Source: Planctomycetota bacterium (GTDB lineage: Bacteria > Planctomycetota > UBA1135). From it: a stretch of 64,000 nucleotides of DNA. This document shows positions 31,408 to 41,047 of the stretch, piece by piece. Location of the stretch: contig QQUA01000023.1 in assembly GCA_008501825.1 (NCBI GenBank), positions 62,001 through 126,000 of the forward strand, written 5' to 3'. How positions within the stretch are numbered: the stretch's first letter is position 1; each line of letters begins with the position of its first letter. The notes beneath the pieces were generated by a model. That model saw nothing but the letters and a program-made list of their open reading frames with translations, made no database searches and was not told where the DNA came from. A program made the position numbers and the translations under genes.

Positions 31408-32798
31408 CGGGAACCCTCCTTCTTTTCTTCTTCCTTCTTCCGGTCATAGACCACGTGACCGTCACGAACCACGAAATCCACTTTCGAGACCGGGTCCAAA
31501 ACATCTCCTCCAAAAACGGTGAAGGTGGCGGGTCCGCCGACCTTTAACGGCGCCACCATCTCCTCGTGTCCAAGAGCGGCGGCCGCTTCGGTGGAAATAG
31601 CTTTCAAGAGGGTTTGCCGGTCCATGCCTTCCCGGACCAAGTCGGCCAATCCAACCCTCCATTCGCGAACTCCCCGCAACGAAAGGTTTCGAGGAAGCAG
31701 GACCAGGGAAGATCCGCCGGCGGCCAAATCCGCCGGCAAATTCACCTGATAGCGGGTATAGGGTGGCGCGGTCAGAACCGCCGGGACGTACACCCGGACA
31801 CCGGCGTCCTGGATTTCTTCCAGCACTTCATGAAAGTCCTGGGTCGGCAGCGAAGACCAACTGGAATGGCGCAAAACCACTTCATAGGGAAGTTCTCGGT
31901 CTCCAAGCAAATCAACCCAGTGAATCCACTCGGAGGCGTTGTCCAACCAAATTTGCACCAGGCGTTCTTGGCGAATCCATTCGACAACCGGAACCAGGTT
32001 CGGGTCGATTTTCGGAGGCACGAATTCCTTGGGAGGTTCTTTATCCTCCTCTTTGCCTCCTTTGGGTTTGTCTTTGTCCCCGTTTCCACCAGAGGATTCA
32101 GGCTTTCCTTGCTCGCCTTCCTTGCCCTTCTTCTCCGCTTCCTTCTTGGCGGCTTCTTGCTTCGCCTTTTGCTTTTCTTCCCAAGCCTTGCGCGCCTTCT
32201 GCCACTCCTCCTTGGCCTTTTTCTCCTTTTCAATCGCCTGATCGGCGGCCTTCAAGGAACTCCGAATCAACTCTTTGGCACTGGAGTTGACGTCTAGAGT
32301 CATCTTCAAGTGCAAATCTCGGACTAGCACTTCAAAGCCGTCCTCGCCTGCGGTGGTCATGACCGAGGTTCGACCGGCAACGCCGGAACCGGGAGGATCC
32401 ACGCCGACCAGCAGAATGCCCTCCTCCAACAGTTCCTGGAGACTGTCCTGCGGATCACGCACCGAATCCACCGCCCGAAAGCGACCGTATTTTCCGCGCC
32501 TGCGATTGTCCTCCACCAAAAAGTTGGCGTGGGAAAAGACTAGCGGCGGCAGGATGGTGGCTCCCCGGCCCCGCAAATCATGGACCTCGGCCTGTTCCGG
32601 GATCAAGACGGCGGAACCCATCTTTTCAATGACCCCATCTCGAACCACGAGGGTGGCGTTTTCCAGGGTCTCCCCATCCAAAGTTTCAATCCGGTCGACC
32701 CGGAAAGCGGTAGCCCGCCCATAAAGGGTGGGCTCCTCGGCTTCTTCCTGCTGGAAGGAGCCCAGGGGAATGAGCAACAGGAGGGCGGCGGCAAGCAT
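31404..32798 (-). CDS. Exported amidohydrolase-like protein 2, metal site altered, charged insert
   Basis: 464 residues with a signal peptide (MLAAALLLLIPLGSFQ). Same fold as its neighbours, ending GGPATFTVFGGDVLDP and FVVRDGHVVYD. Where the family has DxHxH it reads FSHAN: the first His is kept, the second is Asn. Residues about 183-256 form an insertion very rich in Lys, Glu and Ala, then Gly/Pro, likely a solvent-exposed helix and linker inside the barrel. It starts 22 bp after the previous stop and overlaps the next gene by ATGA. A hydrolase with a changed metal site or a pseudoenzyme are both possible. Confidence 0.82.
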   Translation of the reverse strand: MLAAALLLLIPLGSFQQEEAEEPTLYGRATAFRVDRIETLDGETLENATLVVRDGVIEKMGSAVLIPEQAEVHDLRGRGATILPPLVFSHANFLVEDNRRRGKYGRFRAVDSVRDPQDSLQELLEEGILLVGVDPPGSGVAGRTSVMTTAGEDGFEVLVRDLHLKMTLDVNSSAKELIRSSLKAADQAIEKEKKAKEEWQKARKAWEEKQKAKQEAAKKEAEKKGKEGEQGKPESSGGNGDKDKPKGGKEEDKEPPKEFVPPKIDPNLVPVVEWIRQERLVQIWLDNASEWIHWVDLLGDRELPYEVVLRHSSWSSLPTQDFHEVLEEIQDAGVRVYVPAVLTAPPYTRYQVNLPADLAAGGSSLVLLPRNLSLRGVREWRVGLADLVREGMDRQTLLKAISTEAAAALGHEEMVAPLKVGGPATFTVFGGDVLDPVSKVDFVVRDGHVVYDRKKEEEKKEGSR

Positions 32799-32820
32799 GG
32801 CTCAGAATTGGCTGACCCGT

Positions 32821-34080
32821 CTAGTAGTGTTGGCCGTCACGGATGTCGTAAGCAACTTCCCCGTCCACCAACACCAACAGCACTGGAGAGCGAGGATCGA
32901 GAGGTTGGCCGGCTTTGACGACGATGTCGGCATCCAAGCCGGGGATCAGGCGCCCGAATTGATCTTCGGCCAAGATCTGACGGGCGGGGTCAACGTTGAT
33001 GGACTCGAGTGCGGTCCACGTCGAACAACCAAAGCGCTCGGCAATGGTGGCTTGAAAAGGGAATTCCTCCAACGGGACGACCGGGCAGTCGGTTTGCACC
33101 GAAATCGACCCGTTGCCGGCTCGTTCATAACCTTCCACCAAACCCTGGAAACAAGCCTTTTGATTGAAGCTGAAATCGATGTTTCGCGGTCCCACGTTCA
33201 GATGCGCCCCCGCTTCGGCAATGGCTTCGGCGGCCATGTAACCGTGAAAGGAAGCGTGACTCACTACCACCGGTATTTCCGCCTCCAATTGGAACATGCG
33301 AACCGTGCCGAAAGTATCCCGAGCTCCGGCAGTGTGGACCAGGAAAGGATGTTTCTCCTGGTAGATCCCGACGATGGAAGCCAAATGCGGCCGCTCATCA
33401 AGAGTATCTTCCTGCCAGGTTTCTTTGGCTCTGGCCAAGTACCAGCGCAGCATCCACCACATCCCCATTCGGGTGCCTCCCAAGTCCGCTCCCCCACGTT
33501 CCGGGTTGTAGCCTTGGGCCACCTTGACCGAACCTGGATTGCGAACCACGACTTGGTGAAAGTCATCGGAGGGTTTCAACTTCACCAAGACGCCGGGCCC
33601 GGACATATTGGAACCGGAACCGGAAATGGCGTTCACGGTGGTCATTCCGGAAGCGGAGGCCAATTGATAATCCCGATTCCAGGGCACTAAGGCATCGGCG
33701 GCATAAAGTTCCGGATTGTTGGGATGAAAGGAATCGTTGATGTCGTTCCAGCCACCGGTATGGGAATGAGTGTGCAAGTCCACCATGCCCGGATAGGCAA
33801 AGGCTTCCGGATAGCTTTCATGCCGCCATCCTTGAGGAAGCTCCAGATCCGACTGCCGGCCGATGGACGCAATTTTGCCTGCTTGAATCAAAATCCGCGC
33901 GTTGTGGACCACCTGGCGCTTGTCCATGGTCAGAGCCACGCCGACGTCCAGGACCAACCCCGCTTCCTTCGGATTCCATGAGGCCTCAAGCGGCCGCTCT
34001 TGCTGAGCCACCGCCGGCGCGGCTAGAAGAAATCCCAATCCTAAGCAGGCAAGCCGAAACACCTCAGTAACGCCTCCCAT
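32821..34080 (-). CDS. Exported amidohydrolase with intact metal motif (imidazolonepropionase-like)
   Basis: 419 residues. The signal peptide runs through LGLGFLLAAPAVAQ. The metal site is complete: DLHTHSH (His103, His105), a later SHASFHG and the Asp of SVQTDCP, as in imidazolonepropionase/isoaspartyl-dipeptidase-like amidohydrolases that act on ring or amide C-N bonds. The C-terminus GLDADIVVKAGQPLDP is the usual sandwich strand. The ATG at 34080 overlaps the previous gene by 17 bp; a GTG at 34062 following GGGAGG is an alternative. It is one of two members of the array likely to be catalytic. Substrate unknown; location periplasmic. Confidence 0.88.
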   Translation of the reverse strand: MGGVTEVFRLACLGLGFLLAAPAVAQQERPLEASWNPKEAGLVLDVGVALTMDKRQVVHNARILIQAGKIASIGRQSDLELPQGWRHESYPEAFAYPGMVDLHTHSHTGGWNDINDSFHPNNPELYAADALVPWNRDYQLASASGMTTVNAISGSGSNMSGPGVLVKLKPSDDFHQVVVRNPGSVKVAQGYNPERGGADLGGTRMGMWWMLRWYLARAKETWQEDTLDERPHLASIVGIYQEKHPFLVHTAGARDTFGTVRMFQLEAEIPVVVSHASFHGYMAAEAIAEAGAHLNVGPRNIDFSFNQKACFQGLVEGYERAGNGSISVQTDCPVVPLEEFPFQATIAERFGCSTWTALESINVDPARQILAEDQFGRLIPGLDADIVVKAGQPLDPRSPVLLVLVDGEVAYDIRDGQHY

Positions 34081-35311
34081 CTTTCTCGGCGTCGTACACC
34101 AAATCGCCTCGGATCCAAACCCGGTGAACGAAAGACCGGGGGTCCAAGGGATTGCCGCTCCAAGCGACGATGTCGGCATCCAATCCAGCCTGAAGACTTC
34201 CTGAAATATGGTCACACCGCAAGGCTTGGGCGGCTTGCGAGGTCAAACCTTCCAAGGCTCCGGCCGGATCATCGTGGCCGAGGCGAACTCCCATGGTGGC
34301 TTGGTAGCTCAATTCCTCCTGCGGCAACACCGGAGCGTCGGTGTTGTAACCCAGCAACAAGCCTTCCTTGGTGTAGGGGTAATACCCGGCGGCACAGCCT
34401 TGGATTTGGGAAGTGGTCCGGTCGAACCACATATTGCGGGGCCCGATCATGGCCGGCACTCCGTACTTCGCCGCTTCCGGGGCGGCCCGGTAACCGTCAA
34501 AGGTGCCGTGATCGATAAACGGTTTCAAGCCGAGATCCCGGGCTTGCATGGTGATGGTCATGAGGACCACCTGGTAAATCTGAGTATGGACGCTGACCGG
34601 AACGGTTCCGTCTTCCAAGCCGACGAAGTTTTCGTAAGTCAGGTCAAAATCGGCTTCCCCCTTTTTGTACTTACGAGCCCATTCCAATCCCCGCTCCAAA
34701 GTCCCGCGGGTATTCCAATTCATCATCATTCGTTGAGGACCGAAACCCCAATATTCAGGGTTCCCGGCCTGAGCGATTTTCAATGAACCCGGAACCTTGA
34801 CCGCCAAATCATCGACGACGTCGCCGGAAGATTTGATCAAAGTTCCAAAGCCCGACATGTTGTTACCGGATCCGGAAATCACCAACTGGGTCGTGACTCC
34901 CGAAGCCACGGTCAGATCCAAAGCCCGGTGGCCGGGTTCAATGGATTCCAAGGTCCGCAAATCCGGATTGGTCAGGTAGGCGTAGTCATGCAAATCCATC
35001 CGCCCGGCGCCAACGTGACTGTGGGGTTCGTGCATCCCCGGCACCAGCCAAAGATCGCCCAAATCCACCACCGGCAGGTTTTCCGGAAGTTGCAGGGCGT
35101 CGGCTTGCTCGACTTGAATGATCTTGCCGTCGGCAATCCAAATCACGCCGTGATTGATCACACCGCGCTCGCCGGCGGTAAAGATCTTGGCCGCCTTTAA
35201 AGCGAATTCCCGAGGCCGGGAATCGAGGGGCCCATCGCCGTGAGCGAAGTTGCCGTCGAATCCGATCGCGGATGCGATCCCCAGGCAAAAGGTCAAACAG
35301 AAGGCCATCAT
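34064..35311 (-). CDS. Exported amidohydrolase with intact metal motif
   Basis: 415 residues. The hydrophobic N-terminus MAFCLTFCLGIASAIG is a signal peptide. Metal ligands are present: EPHSH (His97, His99), VSVHTQ, IDHGTFDG and the Asp of LGYNTDAP. GLDADIVAWSGNPLDP closes the fold. It is most like the protein at 32821-34080 (shared SGSGNNMSG/SGSGSNMSG and GPRNMWF/GPRNIDF segments), so these two form a pair of duplicated active enzymes in the middle of the operon. It overlaps the preceding 958-residue gene by ATGA. Confidence 0.88.
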   Translation of the reverse strand: MMAFCLTFCLGIASAIGFDGNFAHGDGPLDSRPREFALKAAKIFTAGERGVINHGVIWIADGKIIQVEQADALQLPENLPVVDLGDLWLVPGMHEPHSHVGAGRMDLHDYAYLTNPDLRTLESIEPGHRALDLTVASGVTTQLVISGSGNNMSGFGTLIKSSGDVVDDLAVKVPGSLKIAQAGNPEYWGFGPQRMMMNWNTRGTLERGLEWARKYKKGEADFDLTYENFVGLEDGTVPVSVHTQIYQVVLMTITMQARDLGLKPFIDHGTFDGYRAAPEAAKYGVPAMIGPRNMWFDRTTSQIQGCAAGYYPYTKEGLLLGYNTDAPVLPQEELSYQATMGVRLGHDDPAGALEGLTSQAAQALRCDHISGSLQAGLDADIVAWSGNPLDPRSFVHRVWIRGDLVYDAEKDGRRY

Positions 35312-38184
35312 TTTTCCGGTACCTCCCGGCCGTTGACGAACACTTTCAAGACTCGGGTCTGCAAGTCCAAGGGAGCTCCGTCGAACAAAATCAAGTCGCC
35401 GTCCAAGCCGGGAGCCAACCGACCGATGCGTTGGTCCAATCCCAAGACCCGAGCTGCGTCCACGGTCAAAGCCTGCAAAGCTTGCTCAGCACCCAAGCCG
35501 TAACGGGTGGCCAATGCCAAGGCCCGAGGGAGCAAGGAGGAACCGGCCCTGCCGCCACTTTGAAAGCCGGTCACCAAACCGGCGGCTTGCAAATCCGCCG
35601 CCGGAACCCGGTCTTGCAAGCGCACTCGGCGTACCAGGGAAGAAGAAACCACTACGGCAACACCCCGGTCTTTGAGGTAGTCGGCGATTTGGTGCGCCTC
35701 CGATCCGCCGAGGATCGCCAAAGGAAGCTTGTAAGCCTGGAAAGCTTCCACCGCCAGGCGGATGTCCTCTTCTTCATTGGCCTCGACGAAGGCAACGGCT
35801 CGGCCTTCGAACAATGCCCGTAATCCTTCAAAACGAGCTTGAATCGATGGCGGTTGAGGCCCTTCTTTCTTCTTTCGTTTCTTTTTCGGACCGGCGATTT
35901 TCTGCTCGCTTTCGCCGATTTCGATTCGCACCGCCTCGAATTCGGCCGAACCCATGCCGGCCAGTTCGATGCGGCAGAACATGTGATCCGGAGCGTCGAT
36001 TTCGCCATCCAAAGTCACGGTGCCGAAATCGATGGCCAACTCGAAATGAAGCCGTTGATCCGCTTCATTCCAGGTACCTTCCAGTTCCAAGGATTCGCCA
36101 CTGGGATCGTCGGGAGAACTGAAAATTCCAATCAACCGGGAACCTTCGTGGTGCAAACGTACGTGGGCGGTAACCGGTTCCGGAAGCCGTTCGTCTTCGA
36201 TCGTGGCTTCCCACAAACCGTTGACTGGATCGACATCCTTCTTTTCTTCTTCTTCCGGCTCCTTATCCGAGTCGTCCTCTTCTTGTTCGGCTTCCTTTTG
36301 TTTGGCCGCCAATCCTTGAGCTAAACGCTTGCGCAACTCGGCGTCTTTTTCCGCCGCCGCGGTTTCATCCTTACCGACTTTTTCCTCTTCCCATTTCTTA
36401 CGGTCGGCCCGGTATTTTTCCCACTTGTCGAAGTAGGCCTTGCCGGCCTTCAAAGTCTTCTCCAAGTTTTCGCCCGCTTGCAACAAATCTCCGCCGCCGG
36501 AGCGGAAGAACACCACTTCATGGCCTTCCACGAAGGCATCCTTCGGCATAACCGCCGCGGTTTTCACCAAAGCACCGCGAGATCCTTCTTTGTTCAAGCT
36601 GGTCGGAGCCAACACCATGGAAGTGACTCCGGCCCGAGCCGAAGCCAACCAGTTTTGATCGAACAGGGAGCCGGAGGCCAGCAGCCCGATCGCCTCCTTG
36701 GTGGTCCCCCTTCCGGTGGAAAAGTGCCCGGGGCCGCTGCGCAAATCAATGAAGCCTGGGGTCAGATAGCTACCGGCGCCTCCGTCCACGATTTTGGCAC
36801 CCAGAGGATGAGGAACCCGGCGGCCGACCGCCACGATGCGGCCGTCCTGCACCAGAACCTCGCCGCCGTTTTGCAGCAGAGGGCCGGCACCGGTCCACAC
36901 CGTTTCCGCCCGAACGACCAGGGATTCGACCTCATCTTCTTCCACTTGGAAGCCGGCCCAAACCCGCTCACCTTCAACGTAAACCGCCGCCACCGAACTG
37001 GCTGCATCCAAAGGACGGCCACGCAGCACCAGGAAATCGGCATGCCGACCCGGTCGCAGACTGCCGACCCGGTCTCCCACTCCCAAGATTTCCGCCGGCA
37101 CCCGGGTGATGGCATTCAAGGCCTGGGCTTCGCTCAAGCCGTAGCTCATGGCCACCGCTGCCGCTTCCAGCAACAGGGTCCAACTGGCTCTGGGGCCGGG
37201 AGTCAACGCGATGGGAATCTTCGCCTCGGCCAATCCGGTCAAGGCGTCGGCCTCCGGCTCCTCCCAATCGTCCGGCAAAGACCCAGGGGAAGGAAACAGC
37301 GGCACTTCATAAATCAAGGACGCCTTGGCTTGGGCCAGTTCACCTTGCCATTGGCCGGCGGCGAAACTGCCGTCCACCACCAGATCGCGCCCCCAAAGTT
37401 GGGCGATCTCCAGAGCGCCACGCAACTCGCCGGCGTGATTGGCCACGACCCGCAGCGGATGCTTGGAGGCCAAATACGCCCCCATGGCTTGAAGGTGAGG
37501 ATCGAAGCCGCCCCCGGCTCCAGTGGCGTAGCGGCCGGCCATCAAGGCCTGTTCGCGGAGCACCATCAATGCGCCGGCTAGGGATTCCGGCGGTTGCGGA
37601 TCCCCGGGAAGGATGGGATTGTCCGCCGAAGGCGGCAAAGGCGGTTCGAAAATGGTTCCCGGAAACCAAGAGCTGGAATCCAGGGAAACCCGCAGGTCGC
37701 TTTCTTCCTGCAACACCCGGGAAGCCCCGGCCGCTTTGACTACCGCTCCCCGCCCGCCGACCATGCGATCGCGAGCCGGAGAAAGATAGAAAGTGGTGAC
37801 TCCCCGAGCCAACAAGGGATTCAAATCCTGATAAGGATTGAAATCGTCGGCGGCTCGCCGGTGAGCCCCGAGGGAATGCTCTCCCTGGGCCACGCCGGTC
37901 CCGGCCAGAGAACTATCAGCGGCCACCAGCCCCGGCATCAGGACGGCTCCACCGAAATCCCGCACCGGGGTCAACGGCGGCAAGTCGGCGGCCTGATCGA
38001 CCACCTCGAGGACCCGGCCATCCCGCACCACCAAATAGGCGTCGTGGAACACGGTGTCCCCATCCACGAAAATCGTGGCGGCGTGGTAGGCCACGGTTTC
38101 TCCCCCTTTCTCTTCCTGGGCGAAACCGGGACTGAAAGCGAAGGACGCTGCCGCGGCGGCGAGGGTGAAGGCGCGGAACCTCAT
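35308..38184 (-). CDS. Exported tandem amidohydrolase-like protein (two degenerate domains)
   Basis: 958 residues with a signal peptide (TLAAAAASFAFSPGFA). Two amidohydrolase-like units lie in one chain, about 30-420 and 425-958. The first ends GRHADFLVLRGRPLDA, the second GLDGDLILFDGAPLDL. Both have lost the HxH site: first AADSS, second DLRSG. The second unit is interrupted at about 580-650 by a K/E/D-rich segment (YFDKWEKYRADRKKWEE, then acidic runs), then by a beta-rich piece (residues about 650-760) like a small lipocalin-type sandwich, then PKKKRKKK. It starts 3 bp after the previous stop. It probably binds rather than cleaves; it may act as a scaffold. Confidence 0.82.
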   Translation of the reverse strand: MRFRAFTLAAAAASFAFSPGFAQEEKGGETVAYHAATIFVDGDTVFHDAYLVVRDGRVLEVVDQAADLPPLTPVRDFGGAVLMPGLVAADSSLAGTGVAQGEHSLGAHRRAADDFNPYQDLNPLLARGVTTFYLSPARDRMVGGRGAVVKAAGASRVLQEESDLRVSLDSSSWFPGTIFEPPLPPSADNPILPGDPQPPESLAGALMVLREQALMAGRYATGAGGGFDPHLQAMGAYLASKHPLRVVANHAGELRGALEIAQLWGRDLVVDGSFAAGQWQGELAQAKASLIYEVPLFPSPGSLPDDWEEPEADALTGLAEAKIPIALTPGPRASWTLLLEAAAVAMSYGLSEAQALNAITRVPAEILGVGDRVGSLRPGRHADFLVLRGRPLDAASSVAAVYVEGERVWAGFQVEEDEVESLVVRAETVWTGAGPLLQNGGEVLVQDGRIVAVGRRVPHPLGAKIVDGGAGSYLTPGFIDLRSGPGHFSTGRGTTKEAIGLLASGSLFDQNWLASARAGVTSMVLAPTSLNKEGSRGALVKTAAVMPKDAFVEGHEVVFFRSGGGDLLQAGENLEKTLKAGKAYFDKWEKYRADRKKWEEEKVGKDETAAAEKDAELRKRLAQGLAAKQKEAEQEEDDSDKEPEEEEKKDVDPVNGLWEATIEDERLPEPVTAHVRLHHEGSRLIGIFSSPDDPSGESLELEGTWNEADQRLHFELAIDFGTVTLDGEIDAPDHMFCRIELAGMGSAEFEAVRIEIGESEQKIAGPKKKRKKKEGPQPPSIQARFEGLRALFEGRAVAFVEANEEEDIRLAVEAFQAYKLPLAILGGSEAHQIADYLKDRGVAVVVSSSLVRRVRLQDRVPAADLQAAGLVTGFQSGGRAGSSLLPRALALATRYGLGAEQALQALTVDAARVLGLDQRIGRLAPGLDGDLILFDGAPLDLQTRVLKVFVNGREVPEK

Positions 38185-38186
38185 GA

Positions 38187-39551
38187 TTAGTTGGCGTTTC
38201 CTTCCAGCAAACGTTGCAAGCGCAGATCCTCATCCCGGGAGTAGACCTTTTTCCCGCGGACCCAAACTTCCAGCACCTTGGTGCGGACGTCCAAAGGATC
38301 ACCGTCCAAAACCGTGAAGGTGCCGTCGGCACCTTCCGCCAAGCGACCCAATCGATCGGCCATACCCCAGGCCGCCGCCGGGTTTTTGGTGACCGCATTC
38401 AAGGCCACCTGCCTGGACAATCCTTCCCGCACGCAAGTGGCCGCCTGGTAAGCCAACCGGTCCGGCCCCATCGAGCCGGATGCCGCGGTCAAGGAAAAGG
38501 TCAATCCGGCTTCGGCGAACACTTTCGGCACGAAGGTTCGCTTTTCTCGATAAGTCACCGGATCCCGCTCGACGTGGAACAGGTTGCCGGTGCCGCTGGG
38601 GAGCAGGACCACCGGCCGAGCCATTTCTTTCAAAACGTCGACCGCTTTCCAAGTCGAAGGACTGACCACCAAAACCGTTTTTTCGATCAGGCCATGTTGT
38701 TGCAGCCAATCTCGAGCGTGGACCACGTCCACCGGTTCAGGGCAGTACACCCAAAGGTTCAAGTCGCCGTTGAGGATGTCCACCAAACCACGTTGAACCT
38801 CTTTGACGTCTTCCTCGGAAATCAATGCTTTTCCAGGAAAGTCCTCGCCGAAGCGGAGATAGCCGCCTTCGTTGTCCTCGGCGTCTCCATCGTGGGCCGG
38901 CTTTTCTTCCACCTCTTCGCCGGCTCGCTTCAAATCTCCCTCCGCGGCCTGCCGATCCAACAAACTTTGGCCGAGGATGCGCAGGTCGGCGTTGAGATTA
39001 TCGATGGCCGACCGCAAGCTCGCCAAATGGGCGCTGCGGCTGCTGCGATAGCGCGGGGCGAAGGAAATTTTCATGCCCATGTCTTCCTGCACGGTCATGG
39101 CTTCCACGGTCATGCCGTGAGGGGCCACGATGCGTCCCAGACCGCCAATGACGCAGTTGTTGCCGGGAATGACGCCCATCGCCACCACGCCCTTGCGCAA
39201 CTCGTCTTCGTAGTAAAACGAAACCGGATCGATGGAGTCTTTCACGTTCAAAAACGGAGCGATCGGCACGTTTTCATTGGCACGATCGACCCCGCTGGAC
39301 GTGTGAGCGACCAGGAAACCTGGAAATACCGTGGCTTCCGGGTACTCCTTCAACAGCACGTCGAAGGGCAACTCCACTTTGTCGGCGGCGCCGACCGCTT
39401 GAATGCGGCCGTTCACCACCAGAATGGTTCCATTTTCCAAAGTAGCGCCGTCGTTGGTCATGACTCGACCGGCACGAATGGCAATGGAACCTTCTTGGGC
39501 AAGCGAACCCGGCGCCAAGAGCAGGAAAGAAGCGAGAAGGGCAATGCGCAT
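38187..39551 (-). CDS. Exported amidohydrolase-like protein, HxH altered
   Basis: 454 residues from ATG 39551, which opens a clean signal peptide (MRIALLASFLLLAPGSLAQ); an in-frame TTG at 39560 is less likely. It has the composite sandwich and barrel of its neighbours, ending EGADGTFTVLDGDPLDV. The metal motif reads VAHTSSG: the first His is kept and the second is Ser. The middle (GDAEDNEGGYLRFGEDF) is acidic. It follows the next gene upstream by 14 bp in the nine-gene operon. A single-metal enzyme or a pseudoenzyme are both possible. Confidence 0.82.
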   Translation of the reverse strand: MRIALLASFLLLAPGSLAQEGSIAIRAGRVMTNDGATLENGTILVVNGRIQAVGAADKVELPFDVLLKEYPEATVFPGFLVAHTSSGVDRANENVPIAPFLNVKDSIDPVSFYYEDELRKGVVAMGVIPGNNCVIGGLGRIVAPHGMTVEAMTVQEDMGMKISFAPRYRSSRSAHLASLRSAIDNLNADLRILGQSLLDRQAAEGDLKRAGEEVEEKPAHDGDAEDNEGGYLRFGEDFPGKALISEEDVKEVQRGLVDILNGDLNLWVYCPEPVDVVHARDWLQQHGLIEKTVLVVSPSTWKAVDVLKEMARPVVLLPSGTGNLFHVERDPVTYREKRTFVPKVFAEAGLTFSLTAASGSMGPDRLAYQAATCVREGLSRQVALNAVTKNPAAAWGMADRLGRLAEGADGTFTVLDGDPLDVRTKVLEVWVRGKKVYSRDEDLRLQRLLEGNAN

Positions 39552-39565
39552 GTCGGGCAAGGGGC

Positions 39566-41047
39566 TCAGCCTTGGACTTGGGATCGGTGGTCAACGCGAA
39601 TGCGGCCGTCGACGATGACCAGCAATGGGCGGGAATCGGCTTGCAGGGGTGGACCGGACCAAAGCACCAGGTCGCCGTCCATTCCCGGAGCCAAAGTGCC
39701 GGTGCGGTCGGCTACGCCGCACAAGCGGGCGGCGTCGCCGGTTACCGCTTGCAAGGCTTTGGCGGCCGGCAAGCCGTATTGATGAGCGATGCGGGCCTGG
39801 TGAATCACGCTGCCTTCAGTGACCGAACCGTCGTGAGCTTCAGCGGCGCCAAGCACCACCGAAACACCCTGGCGGGCCAACAAGGCTGCGGTGGCCGGCG
39901 TACCGAAGCCGGCTTCAATCATGCGGCCCAAGTAGGGACCGCGGGCAAAATAGGCGTCGTAACGGGGCAAGGTCAAAAACAAAAGATCCAAGGCGAGACC
40001 ATCGACCTCATAAACCCCGGTTTCGGCAAAGTGGTCGTGGCCGTAGCGTTCTTGATCTTCGCCGACCAGTGTTTCTTCCAGGTGTTCGCAGCAAACAGGC
40101 CCCGGATTGGTTTTTAGCCGCCAGTCCGCCAGGCTGAAACCGGTGGCTTGAGCCCGGGATCTGGAATCGAATTGCGGGCCGAGAATGACCGGCACCTTGG
40201 CAGCAACCAGCAACGGTGCCGCTTTATGAGCTTCCAAGCCTTCCTCAATGATCAAATGCTTCCAACCGAATTCTTTTTGCATGCGCAATCCGGTTTGGAT
40301 GTCGTGATTGCGCCGGGCTTGAAACCGAATGGGAATGTCGCCGTCGATGGCTTGCAGCAAGACTTCCATGTCGGCGTCCAGCGGCGGGTTTTTCCCGTCC
40401 AACTTCAGGCGCCGGTATTGGAAAGCCTTGTAAAACTCCCTTCGAATCAGCCAACCGGTGGCCATCCGAGTAGAAGGGCGCCGCTCGAACAAGGAAGTGT
40501 TGTTCCACGGCCCGCGGTTGCCGCGGCCGGTTTCGGTGCCCATGGTAATTTTCAAAGCGGCTTTGTCTTTCAATACCCGGGCAGCGGAATCCGAGGAAGC
40601 GAACAAATCCGCCGGTTGCCCGCCGCATGTTTTCACCACCACGCCCAACCCGCCGATCACGTTCATCGAATCGGGGGATAGATAAGCGGAGGTTACCCCT
40701 TCGCCCAAGGCCAGGGCGAAGCCGGGATCATCCAAATCGGCGGTGGCACTTAAGGGCAGAGCCGGAGTGACTTCCGAAGCCTCTTCCAAACTCAATTCCC
40801 CGACTCCCAAGTAGGAATAGGCGTCAATTAAGCCTGGAGTCAGGACGGCGCCTTCGACGTACAGGGCGCCTTCAGGAGCCGGTCCCTCAACGATCGAGCG
40901 AAGTTTGCCCTGATCGTCGAAATGAAGTACCGCCGATTCCAGCACCCGGCCGTCGCCGAGGTGCAAGCGGTCGGCCGCCAAGACGTCCACCGCCGGAGCT
41001 TGAGGGAAGCCGCAAGCGGCCAGGAAAAGCAAGAGCTGGGACAACAT
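39566..41047 (-). CDS. Exported amidohydrolase-like protein with YSY in place of HxH
   Basis: 493 residues from ATG 41047, chosen because it overlaps the previous gene's stop (TGATG) and opens a signal peptide (MLSQLLLFLAACGFPQA). The motif DAYSYLG (Tyr77, Tyr79) replaces DxHxH. Further metal positions are lost as well: RFQARRNHDI where related enzymes have RxHA, and IEEGLEAHK where they have H at the second place. C-terminal GMDGDLVLWSGPPL is typical. The fold is otherwise well preserved, including the LLARQGVSVVLG strand, which suggests selection for structure without metal chemistry. Confidence 0.85.
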   Translation of the reverse strand: MLSQLLLFLAACGFPQAPAVDVLAADRLHLGDGRVLESAVLHFDDQGKLRSIVEGPAPEGALYVEGAVLTPGLIDAYSYLGVGELSLEEASEVTPALPLSATADLDDPGFALALGEGVTSAYLSPDSMNVIGGLGVVVKTCGGQPADLFASSDSAARVLKDKAALKITMGTETGRGNRGPWNNTSLFERRPSTRMATGWLIRREFYKAFQYRRLKLDGKNPPLDADMEVLLQAIDGDIPIRFQARRNHDIQTGLRMQKEFGWKHLIIEEGLEAHKAAPLLVAAKVPVILGPQFDSRSRAQATGFSLADWRLKTNPGPVCCEHLEETLVGEDQERYGHDHFAETGVYEVDGLALDLLFLTLPRYDAYFARGPYLGRMIEAGFGTPATAALLARQGVSVVLGAAEAHDGSVTEGSVIHQARIAHQYGLPAAKALQAVTGDAARLCGVADRTGTLAPGMDGDLVLWSGPPLQADSRPLLVIVDGRIRVDHRSQVQG

